From NCBI GenBank assembly GCA_000787465.1, contig JSYX01000461.1:1-28361 (forward strand): a stretch of DNA of 28,361 bases, written 5' to 3'. The notes under the pieces are model-generated. The model made no database searches and was not told the origin of the DNA. It was given only the letters and a program-made list of their open reading frames with translations. Position 1 is the stretch's first letter. Each line of letters opens with the position of its first letter. This stretch comes from Thermomucor indicae-seudaticae. Its lineage: Eukaryota > Mucoromycota > Mucoromycetes > Mucorales > Lichtheimiaceae. The position numbers and the translations under genes were made by a program. Positions 22,126 through 28,361 of this stretch are shown in pieces.

Positions 22126-23622
22126 ATGCCGAAGCGAAGAAATGATACATCCTCCAAGGACCGTCCAACACACTCCTTGTCGTCCACACGGAGAACCCCG
22201 CGTTCACTCAACGACGACATTTCATCAAGCAGGATTAACGAGCAGTCGGCCCACAGTTCATCTGATATTTTAACAACAGAGAGCAACACACCTTCCTCCT
22301 CTTCTATTGTCGCGGTCATGCCTAGACCCCGACCTCCCAATAGACGCATCAGACAAACTGAAGACACTGAGAGTGGTACAAGCCGTCAGAGCCGCATTAG
22401 CTGGCGCTGGTCGACCTGGTCTGGATCGTTCAGGCAAAGACAACGAAAAAGTAATGGAGCGCTCTCCATACTGTTTCTCCATAAACGTAGGACTTACCCA
22501 CCATGTTCACGGGTCCTTAAGCGGGAAACGAAACGCTTCACTCATCCCAAGCAATCAATAAAGGACAACACGCGGAAAATACGAAGACATAGCTTAGCAG
22601 GCATGCTTTCTACTTTTGTAAGTGGCGGATCCTCCTCACGACACCAGCAGCGCCAGCAACAATATCCCTCCGTCCGTTCATCCATGGTACTTCATGTATC
22701 TGACAATGACGTGGTAGGAATGCATGTTCCTGAAGTCCTTTATAACGATGACGACGACGATGACGACGACTTCATGAACCCTAGTATTAGTAGCATCAGC
22801 AGCAGAAATCAACCCTCAGTCTCGAATTGCCAGCATTGTAACGACGGTCAATGTCCAAAGCATCAACGTCGTCGTCATACTGAGTCAATCCCGCCACTGC
22901 CTCCCAAATCCTCATTTTCCGCTTCCACGTCTTCATTGCAACGTCGTCAACGCCGGGGACACTGGTACAGCGAAGGCAACTGGTTCTATAGTTGGATCCA
23001 ACATCATACTCGAAGCAATAAGAACAAACAACGACTGCTTCAAAAGCAAATCATGGTCAGCAGCGATAGTAGCGAATCCTCCGGTTTGCGCAAGAAGAAG
23101 AAGGACAAGCGGCAGCAGCCAGAAGAACAGATCTCCTCTATTCTGCGACCACCGACCATTTCGAGCATATCATCCATGTCTGTAAGGTGTCTATCAAAGC
23201 ATGAATCATATATCCGTCATCATCCACCTCGCCGTTTCTCTGCTTTTTGGTTCGACACACAGGGTCGCTCAGGAAAACACCTGATTCACGTCGACGAAAA
23301 GGGCGACGTGGCCATTGTGAGCCCGCCAAAGCATCCGCGTCACCCTCTTTTCTCTCTACATCAACATCATCCTTGTTTAGTACACGCTTCCATATTCCTT
23401 TTTGGCTTCCTTTGCTTTCCGCTATGGTGGATTGGTGCCTGGATCTATCTTCGTCATCATCATCAGCTTCATGGGCGCCGGGACCCAGAAGCGCTCACGG
23501 TCGCCCTGGCCACACCGCGCATGCTGGGTCAACTCAATTGTTGGATGACGGTACTCAGTGTCATGCTCACACCTGTTCTGATAGGTCTGGGCATCTGGTA
23601 TAAGCGTAGCCTACCATATTAG
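22126..23622 (+). CDS. Unrecognised Ser/Arg/His-rich protein with two C-terminal membrane segments
   Basis: One uninterrupted frame of 498 residues starting MPKRRNDTSSK. I cannot name a family with confidence. About 420 residues are hydrophilic and low in complexity: many Ser, Arg, His and Gln, a run of eight Asp (about 208-216), basic patches (RKKKKDKRQQ) and a small Cys/His cluster (CQHCNDGQCPKHQ). Two hydrophobic segments follow at about 422-442 (FLFGFLCFPLWWIGAWIYL) and 470-492 (MTVLSVMLTPVLIGLGIWY), separated by a basic/His loop with DPEAL. I have an impression that fungal proteins ending in an FxxGFxxxPxWWIG segment and a second membrane span form a conserved uncharacterised group, but I cannot verify that here. 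Likely a tail-inserted hairpin membrane protein with a long cytosolic, probably phosphorylated N-terminus. Confidence 0.75.
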   Translation: MPKRRNDTSSKDRPTHSLSSTRRTPRSLNDDISSSRINEQSAHSSSDILTTESNTPSSSSIVAVMPRPRPPNRRIRQTEDTESGTSRQSRISWRWSTWSGSFRQRQRKSNGALSILFLHKRRTYPPCSRVLKRETKRFTHPKQSIKDNTRKIRRHSLAGMLSTFVSGGSSSRHQQRQQQYPSVRSSMVLHVSDNDVVGMHVPEVLYNDDDDDDDDFMNPSISSISSRNQPSVSNCQHCNDGQCPKHQRRRHTESIPPLPPKSSFSASTSSLQRRQRRGHWYSEGNWFYSWIQHHTRSNKNKQRLLQKQIMVSSDSSESSGLRKKKKDKRQQPEEQISSILRPPTISSISSMSVRCLSKHESYIRHHPPRRFSAFWFDTQGRSGKHLIHVDEKGDVAIVSPPKHPRHPLFSLHQHHPCLVHASIFLFGFLCFPLWWIGAWIYLRHHHQLHGRRDPEALTVALATPRMLGQLNCWMTVLSVMLTPVLIGLGIWYKRSLPY

Positions 23623-23754
23623 ATAGCATAGTTAATTGTTCAAAAGTAACTTCGATTGTCAAGAGTTAGATAAACGGAAAAATGTATTATCCATTATGTA
23701 CATGGGTTTTTTGACAAATGTTGAAATGCGCTGTTGGGTATCCAACCCATCTCC

Positions 23755-24113
23755 TTAAGCTCGTTGACGATCCTTCACACGCTCGTATGCTAATGAAAGC
23801 AACAATGATCAGAATAACGGGTACGTAAATCGGTCTACTAGTTTATCGCTTACGGTTGTAGTGCAGTAATTTTTCAATCAGGTCGACGTGAGTCAATACC
23901 ATTCGTCGGCAGCAGTACCGCTTCAGACCGAGAGCATCCAACGCTTCACTGCAAAATTTAAGGAACGCTCTCTTTAGTTCAAAACTAAGTTACTGGCTTG
24001 GATGGTGTTAATAAGTACCCTTCTGAGTATTCTGCCTGCAACAATGAGAGGTAGTTATCCCATTTGTTGCCAATCACTTTGCCACAAGAGAAGCAGCGCA
24101 CAGGGATAATCAT
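23755..24113 (-). CDS. RPB10: RNA polymerases I, II and III common subunit Rpb10 (ABC10-beta)
   Basis: Small zinc-binding subunit shared by all three nuclear RNA polymerases and needed for assembly of the Rpb3-Rpb11-type platform. Minus-strand exons: 24113-24019, 23948-23854, 23789-23755; 74 residues, in frame across two GT-AG introns. The N-terminus is [20 protein letters not shown] with the first zinc pair (CFSC). The second pair is CC in [20 protein letters not shown], and the protein ends [12 protein letters not shown]. Length and both motifs match the family. Each exon is under 100 nt, so the gene is easily missed by long-ORF scanning. Confidence 0.97.
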
Positions 24114-24439
24114 TTATGAGAATGTAAGTGAAGAAGCGGGCTGGCTGTCGACGGAAATTCCGGTCTTAAAGTGGCTTGCGCATTTTTTCTACCAAGTAAG
24201 GAAAAAGCAGAGAAGCCTTACCCTGTAAGCATCAACTTGGTTTATAACTGACGCAGGAAAGACATTTCGAGCAATGCAAACATTCTTTAAAAACCAGTAG
24301 AAACTCTGAGATAGTCATGCAACGCATAGAGGTAAATTGTCAGGTATCTTGAAGTAATCCGCCAATTTAATATAGAACAGGACTCTGGTATCCTTGTAGA
24401 AGAGCACAAAGCGTTGAGCATGCATGTCGTCTCTCGATT
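24114..24439. promoter_or_regulatory. RPB10 upstream region with repeated block
   Basis: A 326 bp gap between the RPB10 start and the 3' end of the MEAK7-like gene. The segment 24202-24234 (core AAGCCTTACCCTGTAA) is nearly the same as 4987-5022 in the NFS1/TIM23 promoter. On the minus strand it reads AGG/GTAAGG, so it could be the donor of a 5' UTR intron of RPB10, with a possible acceptor CGACAG at 24145-24150. That splicing is inference. Confidence 0.4.
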
Positions 24440-26169
24440 TCACTTGCTTGATGGATCTGAAGTATCATTTGCATCTTCTTCTTTGTTGTCAGGCTCTGGT
24501 AAATCTTTGGAGTACATCTTCTTCCCCGCCATTTCCAGAAACTCGATATTTTCAGCGCGACTAAAGATGCCTCCTCCAGTTGGGCCCGTGTCACTGTCTT
24601 CGTCTCGAACCAGAGGCCTCACAAGGAGTACTAGATAAGGTACCATGAGTCTTTTGGTATGTAGAGCATTTCTAACTGACTTCACCTTCTATTTCGTCAA
24701 TATAAAAGTTCTCGTCTGGAGCCAACTGAGGGCTTTGGTAGGTTGTGCACACTGGGCCAGCCTTCGAATGGCCTTGCTGAAAATCAGACTGTATCCACAA
24801 GCCAGAATAGTCAAATTGGCCACCCATGCCGAGGCCTAAATACGTATCCATAAGCTGCTTAAAAGTGAGGCCGGAGTAACTTACCGTTTGGTAAGCTCTT
24901 TTTGCCCCAACAGAGATATTGGAAATGATCATTTGTGCCTTGACTAGCGCTCCAAGCATCCATGGCCAGAAACTCGTCTGCATATGCTTTCCCGGTTCCG
25001 AGACGGAATAAAAAGTTGGATGAATTGCCATACCAGTCAGTTACTGGCATCCATGGCTCATCAGCATAGCCTCCAAAAATTGAACCGTCTTTGGCTTTTA
25101 CAACCAGGAGCGTGGCACCCTGCTGCACGATCCGGTTCACAAAAACTTGCCAACTCATACCATCACGCCGGGATGTAAAGATCAAGTCGTGCGCAAGATC
25201 CTCTGACACACGGCGCCGAACTCGTTCATGACTTGACCACGATAGGGCGTCCAAAGGCAAATTACGCGTCAGCATAAAATAATCATAGGGCGTAAGAAGC
25301 CGAGAAAATCGATGCTTGTCAAAAAGGTTACTTTCGCCAGTAGGCGCATGGATAGCAGGAGAAGAATGGCCTGATGTGCGTAGCGAGTGCAAATCGGACG
25401 ATACAGTCGTGCCCAGAAAGAGAAACTTGGCAACGCATTGTAATAACAAAAGCGCGTCAGGTGTCTCCATAATCCACTCTGTAAATGTTGCTTTGTCCAC
25501 TGCGAACGTCTGTTTCACTGCTATTTTCCAGAGTTCCAGCGGGTTCTGCCTTTCATCCTTGTTTGCCGTACTTGTTTCGTCTAGCCACAACATCATTTCT
25601 TCCTGCTCTCGCTTTCGAGCCCTCTCCTTCAGTTTCTTTGCTTTATACAATAGCCTGTCGGCTAAACGCTTGGCTGCCTGACAATGTGCCTCGTCCTTGT
25701 ACCAGATATCGGCGTTCGGTGGAGCTATTCCGCTGCTTTCAAACCAGACGGGCACCCCACTCCGTGCAATCCATTGAATGAATTGCTCCAAAGAGCAATT
25801 GTAGCGCCGTGAAGCTTCTTGGTAAACCGCGTACGCTGCCTGCACTTGCTCTGGGCCACGTAGCAAGTTTTGGGCTGCTGTTAAAAAACTAGCAAAGGAT
25901 ATTGACGCCGCACCTTGACCGACGTAATAGCCAAAACTCGACGCTAAACTGCTTTGTATGCTAGGCGGTGCCCATTCAGTCATGGCCGTCGACAGTTGCT
26001 CGACTTCGACAGTTCCAGACACCTCTTTTGCTGTCTTCTCCTTGGAATGACTAAAAAGCATATATTGATTCTTTAGACGGTTTTGGTCGTCTAAAGACCA
26101 GGTGGACAACAACGATTCCACATCATGTTGCTGCTTAAGGCGTTGATCTTTACTCGATTGGTTGCCCAT
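24440..26169 (-). CDS. MEAK7-like TLDc-domain protein
   Basis: Minus-strand exons: 26169-24885, 24835-24686, 24630-24440, GT-AG; 541 residues. The start MGNQSSKD is a consensus N-myristoylation signal (Gly2, Ser6), as in animal MEAK7/TLDC1, which acts at lysosomes in an alternative mTOR pathway. The middle is helical with a basic segment (KAKKLKERARKREQEE) and a helical region resembling the EF-hand-like part of the family. The TLDc domain spans about 290-480: RLLTPYDYFMLTRNLPLDAL, FTSRRDGMSWQVFVNRIVQQ, GATLLVVKAKDGSIFGGYAD, HFQYLCWGKKSLPNGLGMGG and the closing FYIDEIEV. A charged tail of about 60 residues follows. Assignment to MEAK7 rather than OXR1 rests on the myristoylation start and the long N-terminal region; the role in a fungus is unknown to me. 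Confidence 0.85.
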
Positions 26170-26240
26170 GCTATCGGTTGAAACGCTAATAAGTGAGCGT
26201 GGCGGGCGTCCAATTTCGGCAACTACTTTTCACTGACGCC
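26170..26240. promoter_or_regulatory. 71 bp divergent promoter between MEAK7-like gene and ZSWIM7
   Basis: The two start codons face away from each other with only 71 bp between them. The gap is GC-rich around GAGCGTGGCGGGCGTCC and has no TATA box. The two genes very probably share one nucleosome-free promoter. Confidence 0.55.
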
Positions 26241-26908
26241 ATGCCTGAAACACGCATTGGCGTTCAGGTGGCGGATGACGTTCTCGATGACATCTTGAAA
26301 TCTGAAAACTGCAAGTATCTTTCTTTAAATACCCTGTTTAGCTGACGACTGTGGGTGCTTATTCGACGTTCAGTGACGAAAGAAAGGACGCGTCTTCTCT
26401 ATGCTATTTTCGGTGACACCGTACTAGAAGCCTTGCATCTTGCCGAAAATAACGCAGGTATATCAAGCCGGTGGTCGCTGGTTTTTGATGTTGCCAAGGG
26501 TTAACAAGTAAGGATAATGTTCTGCTTAGTCACTAAGTACATATCAGACACAGAACGCGTGATTTATCGAGTACAAGATGTCATCACTTCCGCAGCAACT
26601 GGAGAGCAGAAAGAAGACAACGATAGTTTTATGGATACATTTACATGTCACTTTTTCCCTCAGCATTGCTCTTGCTCTCAGTTTTTGACATTTGTTATTT
26701 GCGAACAGTCTGCATTGACGGTAAGCAAACTATTCCTTCTATCTTATGTGAGTCCCGCGAGGCGCTTAATAAATAGTTTTATGATCAGTGCCGGCATGTC
26801 CTCGCGGCTGTGCTTGCCGAAACATTAAAGCTAGTGATAATCAAACCACAGACCAAAGATGAAGAGTTCGCTGAATCGCTGTATCTTTGGACTAGCGAAA
26901 GAAGATAA
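26241..26908 (+). CDS. SWIM-domain protein of the Sws1/ZSWIM7 family
   Basis: Sws1/ZSWIM7 pairs with a RAD51-paralog-like partner in the Shu complex, which promotes Rad51 filament formation during homologous recombination. Exons: 26241-26310, 26374-26457, 26548-26720, 26789-26908; 148 residues, close to the about 140 of the human protein. The SWIM zinc motif C-x-C-x(n)-C-x-H is complete: HCSCSQFLTFVICE with its CxC in exon 3, and CRHVLAAVLAE in exon 4. The helical part before it (ERTRLLYAIFGDTVLEALHL) matches the family N-terminal region. Intron 1 needs a GC donor (AAACT/GCAAGT); the nearby GT gives a stop in exon 2. The segment between exons 2 and 3 is shorter than in animal proteins, so a small extra exon may be missed. 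Confidence 0.85.
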
Positions 26909-26956
26909 GCGTTGTGCAAGGATCAACGGCAAAGGAAAAAAAAAGGTCAAAGTTAA

Positions 26957-28361
26957 ATGACTTCTCCCCGCAGTTTATCTCTTTCAAAGAATACTCGATC
27001 GACATCTTCCTTTTGCTCATTTGGATTGAAGATGAGCAACTCTTTTGGAAATGAGAGGCAAGCTTATTGCTCGTGGAATACAAGAAAAGGAAAGTGGGAT
27101 AGATTTGACACGTTGGGTTACAGTTGGTATGAGCGTCCAGAGTCCCCTACATTGCCTCCTGAGGAGTATTATACAACCGAGTTTATCCAGAGAACAAGCA
27201 GCAGCAAGAGCCCCGCGACACCAAAGAGTCTTCGTAGCATTGCATCTCCAACGACCCTAAAGTCAAACTCACCGTCCCTCGCTACAGTTTACAGCAGTGT
27301 TGGTAAAAATTCAATCCATATGTATCATGATACGGGGTCACTGCGTCCTTTTATCCAAGGTATGGTAACAAGAAACTGATTGTTTTGTATATTCCAGAGA
27401 ATAAATCTATCGATCTTCGGAATACTCCTCGATTCCTGGCGCATCATCGTTTGAGTCACGACAGGATTCGCATTCCACCCTTGCTAGACCTCCTGTCCAT
27501 AAAAGAGAAAAGAAGATCTCGACCGCTCACTCCACGGCACGTCGCGAACTCGCATCCTACAATAGCATGTCTATGTCGCCTGCTCCATCTTCGGCTTTAT
27601 ACTAGCATCGTGCTGTCACCTTTGGCACCCCGGGACACGTTCCTCGTCTGCGGGCTCACACTGCTTGCATAGTCGATGATCGATTGTACGTATTCGGAGG
27701 TTCCGATAACAGACGATGCTTCAACATGTTGCATATTCTAGATATGGGTAACGTGGTACAGCTCGATAGTCTTAAAGTTTCCCGCTGACATGGTAGATCA
27801 TATAAAAGATACAGCGCGTTGGTCATGTCCTCCTACCTTTGGTAGCCCTCCACCAGCCGTATGAGCGCACTCATGCACATTGGTCGAAAATCACGGCAAC
27901 GCGCCTGAACTGTACGTCTTTGGCGGCGGCGACGGATCATGCTACTTTAATGATCTTCATGTCTTGAATACCGGTAAGGTTTTGATCGAGAAGGGCCAGT
28001 TACACCGCATATAACCTCTGCTCCCACGTTTTTTCTTTTCCAGTAGAAACCATGGAATGGAGAGAACTCAGAACGACGGGAGAGCCACCTATCCCGCGTC
28101 GCGCACATACAGCCAATTACCGGAAAGCGAAGATTATAGTGTTTGCAGGAGGAGACGGTGTCCGTGCGTTACGCAGTGTGCATGCCCTGGATTTGTCACA
28201 CAGTCCACCACGCTAGTCGTTGGTTAGGACAAGCGGTCAGGTACCGATTGCGCGAGGTTATCACACAGCCACAGTCATCCAAGACAAACTAATACAGGGT
28301 TTTTCCGTCTATTTTGCGCTGAAGGAAAAATCTTTTGGTGCTGCTGGCGGCGAGCATTTTG
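26957..28361 (+). pseudogene. Kelch-repeat protein gene, probably broken, runs off the right edge
   Basis: At least three Kelch repeats are clear. Repeat A is in 27606-27747 (PRLRAHTACIVDDRLYVFGG...LHILDM), repeat B in 27809-27973 (PELYVFGGGDGSCYFNDLHV) and repeat C from 28044 (PRRAHTANYRKAKIIVFAGG). A and B, and B and C, join by good GT-AG introns. Within repeat B a TGA (27862-27864) stands where RAH is expected (PAV-stop-AHSCTLV). After repeat C a TAG (28214-28216) stands where Trp is expected (SPPR-stop-SLVRTSGQVPIARGYHT). A further TAG (27603-27605) precedes repeat A but could be a splice acceptor. The N-terminal exon (26957-27368, Ser/Pro/Thr-rich) does not join the Kelch part in frame by the obvious splice. 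So I call it a decaying gene; sequence errors are the alternative. Family members often act at cell ends or as adaptors. Confidence 0.7.

Overview
The window looks like nuclear DNA of a filamentous fungus. I infer an early-diverging lineage, most likely Mucoromycota, from the gene content together with the gene architecture. The genes are closely packed on both strands and split by many short introns, mostly 55-95 nt. They include fungal-type factors (an RSC7/Swp82-like chromatin remodelling subunit, the Pfa4 palmitoyltransferase, Tim23) alongside genes that budding yeast lacks (CHIP/STUB1, a MEAK7-like TLDc protein, a SWIM-domain Sws1/ZSWIM7 protein). There is no bacterial operon, rRNA, tRNA or CRISPR array that I can recognise. 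I rebuilt the exons by joining in-frame homologous segments across GT-AG or GC-AG boundaries. Almost every model closes in frame.

Layout, left to right: a partial unknown exon (minus) at the edge; RSC7/Swp82-like (+, 775-2565); cysteine desulfurase NFS1 (-, 2787-4686) divergent from TIM23 (+, 5340-6167); PFA4 (-, 6502-8102) divergent from a CDC50/LEM3 flippase subunit (+, 8260-9807). A 4.4 kb island (9808-14217) has no intact gene. It holds terminal-inverted-repeat elements, a microsatellite and a decayed coding relic. Then follow CHIP/STUB1 (+, 14218-15812, 13 exons including 8, 17 and 21 nt ones), coronin (-, 16018-18041), arginyl-tRNA synthetase (+, 18983-21148), an unrecognised Ser/Arg/His-rich protein with a C-terminal hairpin of two membrane segments (+, 22126-23622), RNA polymerase subunit RPB10 (-, 23755-24113), a MEAK7-like TLDc protein (-, 24440-26169) divergent from ZSWIM7/SWS1 (+, 26241-26908), and a Kelch-repeat gene that appears broken and runs off the right edge.

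The genes are mostly housekeeping: Fe-S cluster assembly and mitochondrial import, chromatin and transcription, translation, protein quality control, actin dynamics, membrane lipid asymmetry and palmitoylation, recombination. They are not a single pathway. The most notable signals are these: five introns across five genes that work only with a GC donor (GCAAGT or GCAAGA); the three-exon RPB10 gene, whose exons are each under 100 nt; a Kelch gene with stops that look like C:G to T:A changes; two families of CAGTGG-ended transposon relics; and a near-identical block of about 35 bp upstream of both NFS1 and RPB10.
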